Position numbers and translations under genes: made by a program | Shown here: positions 1 through 11,255 of the stretch, piece after piece | Numbering within the stretch: the first letter of the stretch is position 1 | How the letters are laid out: every line of letters begins with the position of its first letter | Notes under the pieces: generated by a model | What the model was told of the DNA's origin: nothing | Databases searched by the model: none | Seen by the model: the letters and a program-made list of their open reading frames with translations, nothing else | Source: Grimontia marina | GTDB lineage: Bacteria; Pseudomonadota; Gammaproteobacteria; Enterobacterales; Vibrionaceae | Assembly: GCF_900060185.1 (NCBI RefSeq) | Contig: NZ_FIZY01000004.1 | Location: forward strand, 62,001-126,000 | Direction: 5' to 3' | DNA: 64,000 bases

Positions 1-1137
1 ACTTTGGCATTGGCCATTGAGCAACTAACACAGGCAGGCTTGTCCGTAGCGGTCGTGGAAGCCGCCATTCCGGACAACAGCCACCCAGGTTATGATGCCC
101 GAAGCATTGCCCTTTCCTATGGCAGTTGCCAGTTGCTCGATAACATCGGCGTGTGGAAAACCTTATCGCCATTTGCCACCCCAATCAGCAAAATCCATGT
201 CTCCGACCGCGGCCACTTTGGCCTGACCGAGATGAATGCCCATGAAGAAGGTCTGGATTACCTCGGCAATGTGATTGAGCTTGCCGACGCTGGGCGCATT
301 TTTCACCAAGCATTGGGTAAAGCCAAAAACATCACCTTGTTTTGCCCGGCTTTTGTCACTGATATCAAACGTGAAGTCGACAGCGTCACTTTGACGCTCA
401 ATCATGGAAAAGCGCTGACAGCCAAGCTGGTTGTTGCCGCAGACGGCGCGCTATCATCTTGCTGCGATTTGGTGGGGATTGAACGCCATGAGCATGACTT
501 TGAACAGATTGCGCTGATAGCGAATGTCACCACAGAACTTGCGCATCAAGGCCGTGCCTTCGAACGTTTTACCGAGACCGGCCCTGTCGCCTTATTGCCT
601 ATGTCTGAAGGCAGAAGCTCGCTGGTATGGTGCGTCAAACCTCACGAAGCGCCGGCTATGCTGTCGATGTCTGACGACGAGTTCGCACAAGCACTGCAAC
701 AGGCTTTCGGATGGCGCTTGGGAAGACTACTGCATGTTGGTCAGCGTGGCAGCTATCCGTTGATTCTGCGTCAGGCAACCCGTCTTATCAGTCACCGCTT
801 TGCCGCAGTCGGGAATGCGGCACAAACGCTTCACCCCATTGCCGGACAAGGCTTTAACCTTGGCCTTCGCGATGTGGTATCGCTGGCTGAAGAAATCGCC
901 AAAGCGCACGTTGATGGCAAAGATTGTGGTCAAATACCTGTGCTTCAATCATACCTCGCACGACGCGAACCAGACCGCGATACGACAGTTGCCATGACAT
1001 CAGGTTTGGTTCACGGCTTCTCCAACACCACAGCACCACTGATTCTGGGACGAAACCTGGGGCTGGCAGCGATGTCGGTCTTTAGCGAATTGAAAGCACC
1101 ATTGCTGCAACGTGCAATGGGCTTGGTAGAACGATAA
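1..1137 (+). CDS. ubiH: 2-octaprenyl-6-methoxyphenol hydroxylase UbiH (5' end missing)
   Basis: FAD-dependent aromatic monooxygenase of aerobic ubiquinone synthesis. The reading frame is open from the first base, and the first residues (TLALAIEQ) are the helix that normally follows the N-terminal GxGxxG dinucleotide fold, so only about 15-25 codons lie upstream of the window. Visible family marks are the ADGA stretch near residue 148 and a second FAD motif near residue 268. The latter reads GNAAQTLHPIAGQGFNLGL, with Asn and Gln where the family usually has GDAAH, a common UbiH variant. The stop codon shares one base with the ubiI start (TAATG), so the two are translationally coupled. Assignment as UbiH rather than another UbiH/COQ6 member rests on this ubiH-ubiI order, which is standard in enteric bacteria and vibrios. 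Confidence 0.93.
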   Translation, partial: TLALAIEQLTQAGLSVAVVEAAIPDNSHPGYDARSIALSYGSCQLLDNIGVWKTLSPFATPISKIHVSDRGHFGLTEMNAHEEGLDYLGNVIELADAGRIFHQALGKAKNITLFCPAFVTDIKREVDSVTLTLNHGKALTAKLVVAADGALSSCCDLVGIERHEHDFEQIALIANVTTELAHQGRAFERFTETGPVALLPMSEGRSSLVWCVKPHEAPAMLSMSDDEFAQALQQAFGWRLGRLLHVGQRGSYPLILRQATRLISHRFAAVGNAAQTLHPIAGQGFNLGLRDVVSLAEEIAKAHVDGKDCGQIPVLQSYLARREPDRDTTVAMTSGLVHGFSNTTAPLILGRNLGLAAMSVFSELKAPLLQRAMGLVER

Positions 1138-2348
1138 TGAAAATGACAAATGTAGACATCGCCATTATCGGCGGTGGCATGGTTGGCCTGACACTCGCTG
1201 CTGCACTGGCAGACAGCGATCTTCGCATCGCGATCATCGAAGGCAAAATGCCGGAGCCAGAACTCGCTCCCTTGCCCGACCTTCGTGTGTCTGCGTTGAG
1301 CCGCGCCAGTGAGCGTATTCTGAAAAACGTCGGCGCGTGGGAAGGCATTCAATCCCGACGCTCAAGTCCATATCAAAAAATGTCGGTATGGGAACAAGAC
1401 AGCTTCGCCGCGATTGATTTTGATGCGATGGACTTGGGTCAACCCAACCTCGGTTATATCGTTGAAAACCGCGTTATTCAGCTGGCACTGTTTGAGCGCG
1501 TAAAGCAGCAACAGAACGTCACCCTATTCTGCCCAGACCGCTGCGCCAACATGATGTTTGGTGAGACAGAAGCCTGGCTAACCCTCGAATCGGGCAGCGC
1601 CATTACCGCGAAACTCGTGGTCGGCGCTGACGGCGCGAACTCCTGGGTACGCAACCAGCTATCGATCCCATTAACCCATTGGGATTATGGACATAGTGCA
1701 CTGGTCGCCAATATCCGGACCGAAGAGCCACATGATGGTGTCGCACGCCAGATTTTCACCCCGGATGGTCCGCTGGCTTTCCTGCCACTGTCTGATCCGA
1801 ACCTAAGTTCGATCGTTTGGTCGCAATCACCGGAAAATGCCGATGCACGTTGCTCCATGCCTGAAGGTGAGTTCAACAAAGCACTAAGCGCTGCTTTCGA
1901 TCTTCGTCTTGGCCTTTGCTCGGTTGAAGGTGAACGTGCGGCCTTTCCACTGAAAATGCGCTACGCGAGAGATTTCGTGGTCGAGCGCGTTGCCCTAATT
2001 GGCGATGCCGCGCACACCATTCATCCGCTGGCAGGTCAAGGCGTAAACCTGGGCCTCTTGGATGCCGCGACGCTGGCACAAGAGCTGATCCGCTTAAGTG
2101 ACGAAGGCAAAGACATTGGTGAAAAAACCAACCTCCGTGCTTTCGAACGCTGGCGTAAAGCTGAAGCTGCGCAAATGATTGCGGCAATGCAAGGGTTCCG
2201 CGATTTGTTTGCGGGTGAAAACCCGGCGAAGAAACTCATTCGTGGTATTGGCCTGATGGCAGCCGCCACACTCCCGGGTATCAAAACCCAGTTTATTAAG
2301 CGGGCGCTTGGGCTGACAGGTGATTTGCCAAAACTGGCGAAGAAGTAG
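1137..2348 (+). CDS. ubiI: 2-octaprenylphenol hydroxylase UbiI (VisC)
   Basis: Flavoprotein monooxygenase of the UbiH/UbiF/COQ6 family, 403 residues, which hydroxylates C5 of the ubiquinone ring precursor in E. coli. The N-terminal Rossmann motif IGGGMVG is at residues 11-17, the GADGANS motif at 173-179, and the second FAD motif GDAAHTIHPLAGQG at 289-302. Length is normal for the family. The ATG overlaps the ubiH stop codon. UbiF is a close paralogue, but its gene usually lies elsewhere, so position favours UbiI. No terminator is obvious before the insertion sequence that begins 17 bases downstream; a CCTAGG-type palindrome at the insertion point may once have served that role. Confidence 0.9.
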   Translation: MKMTNVDIAIIGGGMVGLTLAAALADSDLRIAIIEGKMPEPELAPLPDLRVSALSRASERILKNVGAWEGIQSRRSSPYQKMSVWEQDSFAAIDFDAMDLGQPNLGYIVENRVIQLALFERVKQQQNVTLFCPDRCANMMFGETEAWLTLESGSAITAKLVVGADGANSWVRNQLSIPLTHWDYGHSALVANIRTEEPHDGVARQIFTPDGPLAFLPLSDPNLSSIVWSQSPENADARCSMPEGEFNKALSAAFDLRLGLCSVEGERAAFPLKMRYARDFVVERVALIGDAAHTIHPLAGQGVNLGLLDAATLAQELIRLSDEGKDIGEKTNLRAFERWRKAEAAQMIAAMQGFRDLFAGENPAKKLIRGIGLMAAATLPGIKTQFIKRALGLTGDLPKLAKK

Positions 2349-2365
2349 GTTTATTCAAGGTCCTA

Positions 2366-2385
2366 GGGGCTGTTGATCTTTGGTG
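2366..2385. repeat. Left terminal inverted repeat of the IS
   Basis: This 20-bp sequence matches the reverse complement of 3229-3248 without mismatch. Similarity stops immediately inside it, so this is the full terminal repeat. Confidence 0.92.
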
Positions 2386-2397
2386 TTCATTTTTTAA

Positions 2398-3159
2398 TCA
2401 GCAATACATTGGTAACCACATAAGCATGAATGCCAGCGATACCATGCTGGCATAATTCCTTTCTAATTTGTCATATCTACTTGAAATAGCACGATAATGC
2501 TTGATTCTGGCAAAGGCATTCTCGACTAAATGCCGATACTTATATAAGCACCAATCCATCGTATCTTTGCTGATGTCTTGCCCGCAATTACGCTTGGCGA
2601 TGACAGTTTTCCCTCCTTTGCGTCGCACAAAGTCTCGAAAAGCTTTACTGTCATAACCTTTATCGCAGATGACGGTGTTTATTTCTTCAAGCTGTTCAAC
2701 AAGGCTTTCCGCATGAACAATGTCATTTCGTTGCCCTTCGGATAAGTCAAAGCAGATGGGTAAACCTCCACTGTCTACAGCCAGATGAATCTTGGTTGTA
2801 TTACCGCCTCGACTCTTACCGATTTGCTCGGTCGCGCTGCTCGCCGCTCCGGTACTGTGCTGATGCGCTCTGACTATTGAGCCATCAAGAAAGACCCATT
2901 CAAAGTCAGCCATCTGCGATAACTGACTGAAAAGATGATTTAATATCCCTTTCTTTGACCAAAGATTGAAGCGCCTGTAGACGGTGCTCCATTCCCCAAA
3001 CTCGGACGGTAAATCTCGCCAAGGAATACCGGTCCTCATACGATAAAGTATTCCTTCAAAGGTCATTCTGTGCTCAGACTTATCATAGATGCGCCCTGTA
3101 CTTTTCATTGCTTTCAGTAGCAGTTCCCATCTTGAGTCAGTTAAGATTGTTCTTGGCAT
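2398..3159 (-). CDS. IS5-family DDE transposase
   Basis: Transposase of 253 residues that would cut and join the ends of the surrounding element. The order of conserved blocks is an N-terminal DUF4096-like region with GIPWRDLP (residues 44-51), then a DDE nuclease core. Candidate catalytic residues are Asp92 in FLDGSIV, Asp166 in CDKGYD and Glu213 in LVENAFARIKHYR, the usual IS5 arrangement. The gene is one uninterrupted frame, unlike IS1031/IS427 relatives that need a frameshift, and no key residue is missing, so the element may be active. It starts 70 bp from the right inverted repeat. Confidence 0.92.
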   Translation of the reverse strand: MPRTILTDSRWELLLKAMKSTGRIYDKSEHRMTFEGILYRMRTGIPWRDLPSEFGEWSTVYRRFNLWSKKGILNHLFSQLSQMADFEWVFLDGSIVRAHQHSTGAASSATEQIGKSRGGNTTKIHLAVDSGGLPICFDLSEGQRNDIVHAESLVEQLEEINTVICDKGYDSKAFRDFVRRKGGKTVIAKRNCGQDISKDTMDWCLYKYRHLVENAFARIKHYRAISSRYDKLERNYASMVSLAFMLMWLPMYC

Positions 3160-3228
3160 GCTTTGGGGTTGTTGTTTGTTTTTGGCGAAAGAGATTATAA
3201 CCCCTTAGCGTGCTGCTCAAAATTTAAC

Positions 3229-3248
3229 CACCAAAGATCAACAGCCCC
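3229..3248. repeat. Right terminal inverted repeat of the IS
   Basis: Perfect 20-bp complement of 2366-2385. It is followed by TAGG, giving the TA (or CTAG) target duplication. Confidence 0.92.
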
Positions 3249-3366
3249 TAGGTCCTAGGTCCTTGAAATAGAATTCATACCATTGTGAAACGACAAAACG
3301 GCACTGAGCATTTTCATTTCCCCGATCCTGCTCTTCCTAGGCACAAGGCCCTGCTCTTCTCCTAGG
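3247..3366. repeat. CCTAGG-containing short repeat cluster
   Basis: CCTAGG occurs at 3247, 3254, 3336 and 3361, and once more left of the IS at 2362. The right-hand pair belongs to a direct repeat: CCTGCTCTTC followed by CTAGG at 3327-3341 and again at 3350-3366 (the second copy has TC inserted). Joining the sequences across the IS gives a near-palindrome, TTCAAGG ... CCTTGAA, containing two CCTAGG cores. No gene is seen here. The function is unknown: possible roles are an imperfect transcription terminator or a REP-like family. I cannot tell from one window whether the repeat is dispersed. Confidence 0.6.
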
Positions 3367-3386
3367 ACCTTCTGTCCTAACCTCAT

Positions 3387-3411
3387 AAAAAAACGGCGCC
3401 TTTCGGCGCCG
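3387..3411 (-). terminator. Rho-independent terminator of eno
   Basis: Read on the minus strand, CGGCGCC-GAAA-GGCGCCG is followed by seven T. This is a stable GC stem with a GNRA loop, 31 bp past the eno stop codon. Confidence 0.93.
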
Positions 3412-3442
3412 TCTTCAATCTAAATCCGTTAAGGATAGGCGA

Positions 3443-4762
<1,320 letters not shown>

Positions 4763-4783
4763 TCAATAGCTTAAGAATGCGAA

Positions 4784-4812
4784 AAGCGGCCGCACAACCT
4801 TCGCGACCGCTT
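4784..4812 (-). terminator. Hairpin between pyrG and eno (weak terminator or attenuator)
   Basis: A 10-bp stem (AAGCGGTCGC / GCGGCCGCTT, one G-T pair) with a 9-base loop, followed on the minus strand by only four T. It could reduce read-through from pyrG into eno or act as an RNA processing site. The short T run makes full termination doubtful. Confidence 0.45.
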
Positions 4813-4823
4813 CCTTTTTTCAG

Positions 4824-6488
<1,665 letters not shown>

Positions 6489-6598
6489 TTATTGGAAATC
6501 TGGACGGGACGACATATTACCAGAGCCAGAAACTTCCCACAACGTGAAAACTATCACACAGAATGCCGTTTTTTTTTGTCGCAAATCAATTGAGTGAC

Positions 6599-7417
6599 TT
6601 ACGTCAATTTGTTGCCCTCGTCACGCTTTACTTCTTGCCAGAGATTTTCGAGCTCATCTGGCTCACTTTCCTGCAATTTTTTACCATTATCGCGTAATTT
6701 CATTTCAATTTTACGAAAGCGACTTTCGAATTTCATATTCGCTTTTCGAAGCGCCATTTCCGGATTAGTGCCAAGGTGGCGGGCAAGATTGACCGCGGCA
6801 AAAAGTAAATCGCCGACTTCTTCATCGACACGTTCTTGGTCGACATCTACCATCAAGGCTTCTTCCATCACCTCATCAAGCTCTTCCTGCACTTTTTCGG
6901 CAACAGGGCCTACCGAGTCCCAATCAAAGCCGAAACGCGCGCAACGCTTTTGCAGTTTCGCTGCACGGCCCAATGCTGGAAGTGAGGTTGGTACATCATC
7001 CAAAATACTGAGCTCTGCATCTGGTTTGGCTTTGGCGGCACGTTCCTGCGCTTTTATACCTTCCCAGTCCGCTTTCTCCAGCGGGTTACCATCGGCATCC
7101 TTTTCACCAAAAACATGAGGATGGCGACGCAACAGCTTGTCGCACATGGCACCGGCAATGTCTTCAAATTCAAACAGGCCCTGCTCTTTTCCGAGTTGAC
7201 TATAGAACACAATCTGAAACAGCAGATCGCCCAGTTCATCGCGAACATCTGCCCATTCCTGGCGTTCAATCGCATCCACTGCTTCAAAAGTTTCTTCGAT
7301 GGTGTAAGGAATTATGGAATCGAAGGTTTGCTTCTTGTCCCAATCACAGCCGTTTTGCGGGTCCCTGAGGGTAGCCATAATTTCCAGCAATTCTTGCATT
7401 CGCGACATTTTTTTCAT
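6599..7417 (-). CDS. mazG: Nucleoside triphosphate pyrophosphohydrolase MazG
   Basis: Hydrolyses (d)NTPs to NMP and pyrophosphate; in E. coli it affects ppGpp level and survival of starvation. It has 272 residues with the two MazG repeats. The first carries the EExxE-type metal site (YTIEETFEAVDAIE and DELGDLLFQIVF); the second repeats the pattern (KVQEELDEVMEEA, DEEVGDLLFAAVN). The start at 7417 is chosen because AGGT lies 5 bases before the ATG; Met4 and Met7 are alternative starts. It lies directly downstream of relA, as in E. coli, but a perfect hairpin stands between the two. No mazEF toxin pair is present here. Confidence 0.95.
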   Translation of the reverse strand: MKKMSRMQELLEIMATLRDPQNGCDWDKKQTFDSIIPYTIEETFEAVDAIERQEWADVRDELGDLLFQIVFYSQLGKEQGLFEFEDIAGAMCDKLLRRHPHVFGEKDADGNPLEKADWEGIKAQERAAKAKPDAELSILDDVPTSLPALGRAAKLQKRCARFGFDWDSVGPVAEKVQEELDEVMEEALMVDVDQERVDEEVGDLLFAAVNLARHLGTNPEMALRKANMKFESRFRKIEMKLRDNGKKLQESEPDELENLWQEVKRDEGNKLT

Positions 7418-7435
7418 CTGTTACCTGCCCAAAAG

Positions 7436-7462
7436 AAAAGGGAAAGCAGCGCTTTCCCTTTT
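7436..7462 (-). terminator. Perfect 12-bp hairpin between relA and mazG
   Basis: AAAAGGGAAAGC and its exact complement are separated by three bases. On the minus strand it ends in CCCTTTTCTTTT, a moderate T run. It fits a terminator, or attenuator, of relA transcription placed just before the mazG ribosome binding site. Confidence 0.7.
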
Positions 7463-7479
7463 ATAGAAATTGAATATTG

Positions 7480-9690
7480 TTAGCGAAGCCGTTTGGCTTC
7501 ATGCACGTCTTTGACTTGCTCCAAGCGGGAGATCACCCGACTCAGCACTTCAAGATCACTTAGCTCTAAATCAAAGTCCATGATGGACATTTGCTGCTTA
7601 TAGTCGACCCGGCTTTGCATGCCAGAAACCTTCGCTTTTTCATTCAGCAAGACATTGGTGAGATCTTTAATCAAACCACTTCGCTCGGATGCAGAAACGC
7701 GCACTGTGATTTGATAGTTGCCGATATAACCGCCGCCCCACACCGTCTCGATAAGGCGCTCCGGTGCATGATGGCGAAGTTCAGCTAATTGCTCACAGTC
7801 TGCGCGGTGCACTGAAATACCGCGACCTTGCGTTACGTAGCCTTCGATTTCGTCACCCGGAATTGGCTGACAACATCGCGCAAGGTGGGTCATCAGGTTG
7901 TCCACACCTTCAACAACAACGGCATCTCGGCGTGGTCGTTTGGTTGTGGCCTGCGTTTCAGCCTGCTCCAGCTTGGCGCGAAGCTGCTCATCTTCCTGTT
8001 CTTTGGTCAGTTTGTTGACCACAGAGTTGATGTAATTCACCACCTGGTTGATGCGCAAATCACCGCTACCAACGCCCGCGTAAACTTCATCAAGGCTGTT
8101 AACATTGAATCGCTTCATGGCGAGAGTGGCATCTTTGCTCGCGGCACCAATCTTCGCGAGTTCAGCATCGAGAATTTCTTTACCTGCCTCGACGTTCTTC
8201 TCTCGTGCTTGTTTACGGAACCAAGCATTAATCTTGGCGCGTGCACGGCCTGACGTCACAAAGCCAAGGCTTGGGTTCAGCCAATCACGGGAAGGGTTAG
8301 GCTCTTTCTGGGTAATGATTTCGACCTGATCGCCCATGTTAAGGTGATAGGTAAACGGCACGATACGCCCTTCCACTTTGGCCCCAATACAACGGTGACC
8401 CACTTCAGAGTGGATGTGGTAAGCAAAATCCAAAGGTGTCGCGCCGATGGGCAGGTCAACCACATCACCTTTCGGTGTAAAGGCGTAGACGCGATCATCA
8501 AATACCTGGCTACGAAGTTCATCCAGCATTTCGCCGGAATCGGACATCTCTTCTTGCCAAGCCAGAAGTTTACGCAGCCAGGTAATCTTCTCATCGTAAC
8601 CGCTCCGGCCAGCGGAAGACCCTTCTTTGTATTTCCAGTGCGCCGCAACGCCAAGCTCAGCATCATCGTGCATCTGCTTGGTACGGATTTGGATTTCTAC
8701 CGTTTTGCCTTCAGGTCCCAATACGACAGTGTGAATCGATTGGTAACCATTTGGTTTAGGGTTCGCCACGTAGTCATCGAACTCTTTCGGCAGATGGCGG
8801 TACTTGGTGTGAACGGCACCCAGCGCGGCATAACAGTCCTGAAGCTGATCAGCGATGATGCGCACAGCACGCACATCAAACAGCTCATCAAATTCCAAGC
8901 CTTTTTTCTGCATCTTACGCCAGATGCTGTAGATGTGTTTCGGGCGGCCATAGACCTGCGCGTTGATGTTGGAGTTTTCCATTGCGCTTTGCAGATCAGA
9001 CACAAAGGTGTCGATGTACTGCTCACGGTCAATTCGGCGTTCTGCCAGCTGTTTGGCAATTTGTTTGTAGGTCAGCGAGTGCTGGTAGCGGAACGCGTAA
9101 TCTTCAATTTCCCACTTGAGCTGACCGATACCTAAGCGGTTAGCAAGCGGTGCGTAGATGTTTGCACACTCTTTCGCAACAGCCTGACGCACTTCATCTG
9201 ACTCGTTTTTCACTTCACGCAGGTAGGTAATACGCTCTGCCAGTTTGATGACCACACAACGGAAGTCATCCACCATGGAGAGCAACATACGGCGCACATT
9301 ATCCACCTGCGCAGCCGTCGCTTCTTCATTGTTGGCGTTCAGATGGCGAATCGCCGCCATTTCCTGAACCCCTTCCACCAGCTTGGCGATATTGTTTCCG
9401 TAATGCTCTTTGAGCAATTCATTGCTGAGCACGTCATATTCCACCATGGGGAACAGCAACGCGGCCAACAAAGTCTCCTTGTCCATACTCAAGGTGACAA
9501 GGATTTCAATCATCTCCCGACCACACCAGAGAGGCTGCGCGAGCTTTTGCTCATCGCCCAGCGTCTGGCAATGGTGATAGGCTTTGGTTAAAGCCTGAGA
9601 TACGGCAGCCTCCTGGGCAAGACCTTCCACCCAGCGTTCAAGCACAAATTCTTTATTGTCGTTTAGGTGCGCGCCACGAATTGCGACCAT
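7480..9690 (-). CDS. relA: (p)ppGpp synthetase RelA
   Basis: Ribosome-associated stringent-response enzyme that makes pppGpp/ppGpp from ATP and GTP/GDP when uncharged tRNA is in the A site. In the 736 residues the N-terminal hydrolase-like domain is degenerate: the place of the HD..ED metal motif of SpoT reads LLFPMVEY. This marks it as synthetase-only RelA and not SpoT. Then come the synthetase domain (FDELFDVRAVRII and PNGYQSIHT), the TGS domain (YAFTPKGDVVDLP), a Cys-containing zinc-finger-like region (RCCQPIPGD) and a C-terminal ACT domain. Order with rlmD upstream and mazG downstream is conserved. Confidence 0.97.
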   Translation of the reverse strand: MVAIRGAHLNDNKEFVLERWVEGLAQEAAVSQALTKAYHHCQTLGDEQKLAQPLWCGREMIEILVTLSMDKETLLAALLFPMVEYDVLSNELLKEHYGNNIAKLVEGVQEMAAIRHLNANNEEATAAQVDNVRRMLLSMVDDFRCVVIKLAERITYLREVKNESDEVRQAVAKECANIYAPLANRLGIGQLKWEIEDYAFRYQHSLTYKQIAKQLAERRIDREQYIDTFVSDLQSAMENSNINAQVYGRPKHIYSIWRKMQKKGLEFDELFDVRAVRIIADQLQDCYAALGAVHTKYRHLPKEFDDYVANPKPNGYQSIHTVVLGPEGKTVEIQIRTKQMHDDAELGVAAHWKYKEGSSAGRSGYDEKITWLRKLLAWQEEMSDSGEMLDELRSQVFDDRVYAFTPKGDVVDLPIGATPLDFAYHIHSEVGHRCIGAKVEGRIVPFTYHLNMGDQVEIITQKEPNPSRDWLNPSLGFVTSGRARAKINAWFRKQAREKNVEAGKEILDAELAKIGAASKDATLAMKRFNVNSLDEVYAGVGSGDLRINQVVNYINSVVNKLTKEQEDEQLRAKLEQAETQATTKRPRRDAVVVEGVDNLMTHLARCCQPIPGDEIEGYVTQGRGISVHRADCEQLAELRHHAPERLIETVWGGGYIGNYQITVRVSASERSGLIKDLTNVLLNEKAKVSGMQSRVDYKQQMSIMDFDLELSDLEVLSRVISRLEQVKDVHEAKRLR

Positions 9691-9751
9691 TTCACTATCC
9701 TGTTTTTCTTATCCTTAAACGGGCAACCATCATGCTTGCCCGGTGGGCGAC

Positions 9752-11068
9752 TCAATCTTTGACAAACAGCGCCATCGACTCCAAGTGCCCTGTATGTGGG
9801 AACATGTCCAACATGCCCAACCTAACCAATTGATACCCGCTTTCCAAAAGCACCTGACTGTCACGTGCCAAGGTCGCCGGGTTGCAGGAAACATACACTA
9901 CCCGCTCAGCTCTAGATTGTGCCACATAAGGCATAACCCCTAAAGCACCAGCACGTGCTGGATCGAGCAAAATTTTGTTGTAGCTTTCACGTCCCCAGAC
10001 AGTTTCAGCTGCATCCAGTTCCAGATTCGCATGATAGAAACTCGCATTGCCTTGCTGATTACGCATCGCATTGTCTGATGCGCGCTGCACCATCTCTTCC
10101 ACACCTTCGATACCGACGACGGTTTTTACCTTCGCAGCCAGCGGTAAACTGAAGTTGCCCAGGCCACAGAAAAGATCGAGCACCGCATCGTCTTCTGTTA
10201 ATGACAGCCAATCCAGCGCCTGCGCAATCATCTTTTCATTGATATCCGCATTGACCTGAATAAAGTCCTGCGGCTCAAAGGCCAGCGTCAGCTCGCCAAG
10301 TGTGTAATTGGGCTGCTCACCGAGGACACGCTGTACTGCCTCATCGGCTTGTTGAAGGTAGTAAATCAAGCCGTGTTGTTCTGCAAAGCCTTTCAGCGTT
10401 GCCTGATCATCGTCGTGCAACGGCTTAATGGCTCGAACCAGAAGCACTCGACCTTGATTGGAGGCCACCAGTTCAATATGACCAATGATACGACGGCCAC
10501 GAAGACCATCCAGCAAGGTATAAACATCCGGCAATAGCGCATTCAACTTCGCATCAAGCACCGGACAGTCTGTGACGATCACAATGTCATTGGCGCTGCG
10601 TTGACGGAATCCCATTTCAAGTCCGCCACTTTTGCTCACTTTGACACTCAGACGTGCGCGGCGGCGGTAACCCTTTTCTTTAGACATCACCGGTGCATCT
10701 TGCTCAAGCTCCGCTGACGCAAATTTCTTCATCAACTGGGACAGCGTTTCCTGCTTGGCATCAATTTGGGCTTGATGACCCAGGTGCTGGAGGTTACAGC
10801 CACCGCAAGTACCGTAATGCTGGCAAAATGGCTTGATGCGCTCAGTGCTTGGCTTAGTGACTTTGATAAGACGGGCACGGGCAAATTGACGCTTATCTTC
10901 TGTCAGTTGCAGCAGCACTTCCTCGCCAGGCAATGCGCCAGCAACAAACACCGGCTTTTTGCCATCAAACGCCACACCATCCCCTTGGTGGTCGAGACGA
11001 GCGATAGTCATTGCCTTGTGTTTGGTATCAAGGGTCTTTTTCTTCTGTGGCTTAAAAAAACGCGCCAT
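9752..11068 (-). CDS. rlmD: 23S rRNA (uracil-1939-C5) methyltransferase RlmD
   Basis: SAM-dependent RNA methyltransferase of the TrmA/RumA family, 438 residues. It starts with a TRAM RNA-binding domain (about 15-75). A four-cysteine iron-sulfur cluster region follows, with CQHYGTCGGCNLQH and a later TDCPVLD. The C-terminal Rossmann domain has the SAM motif LDLFCGLGNFSLPLA and the catalytic Cys in SCNPATLARD. It diverges from barA across a 187-bp gap and precedes relA by 61 bp. The catalytic and cluster residues all look intact. Confidence 0.96.
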   Translation of the reverse strand: MARFFKPQKKKTLDTKHKAMTIARLDHQGDGVAFDGKKPVFVAGALPGEEVLLQLTEDKRQFARARLIKVTKPSTERIKPFCQHYGTCGGCNLQHLGHQAQIDAKQETLSQLMKKFASAELEQDAPVMSKEKGYRRRARLSVKVSKSGGLEMGFRQRSANDIVIVTDCPVLDAKLNALLPDVYTLLDGLRGRRIIGHIELVASNQGRVLLVRAIKPLHDDDQATLKGFAEQHGLIYYLQQADEAVQRVLGEQPNYTLGELTLAFEPQDFIQVNADINEKMIAQALDWLSLTEDDAVLDLFCGLGNFSLPLAAKVKTVVGIEGVEEMVQRASDNAMRNQQGNASFYHANLELDAAETVWGRESYNKILLDPARAGALGVMPYVAQSRAERVVYVSCNPATLARDSQVLLESGYQLVRLGMLDMFPHTGHLESMALFVKD

Positions 11069-11255
11069 GACTTATGTTCCAGCTTTCGCAGCAAACCGCA
11101 GTGGCAGTCTGCGCATAGATTCGAATATTGGCGGTCAGACAGTTGTGATAACCTGCTGAATTCTCGCCATCAGCTTTGGTGTAGACTTACTGCGTGAGGT
11201 TATAATTCACGGTATGTCTGAAAAATGACGGCAATTCTCCCACAGAATAGACAGC

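Larger units (their letters stand above)
2366..3248 (-). mobile_element. Complete IS5-family insertion sequence
   Basis: The element is about 883 bp and bounded by perfect 20-bp inverted repeats, 2366-2385 (GGGGCTGTTGATCTTTGGTG) and 3229-3248 (its complement). It is flanked by TA at 2364-2365 and 3249-3250. Because the ends are palindromic, the same bases can be read as a 4-bp CTAG duplication (2363-2366 and 3248-3251) with ends one base further in. Both readings fit IS5-type elements, which target YTAR/CTAG or TA. One intact transposase gene fills the element. The insertion splits a palindromic CCTAGG-rich spacer between ubiI and eno and breaks no gene. Confidence 0.93.

Noticed and set aside
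3250-3366. CRISPR-like array near eno
   Set aside because: Repeats are few, short and palindromic with no constant spacers, and no cas genes are present.
8344-9135. 263-codon plus-strand frame
   Set aside because: It is antisense to relA, has no start signal, and its composition mirrors the relA codons.
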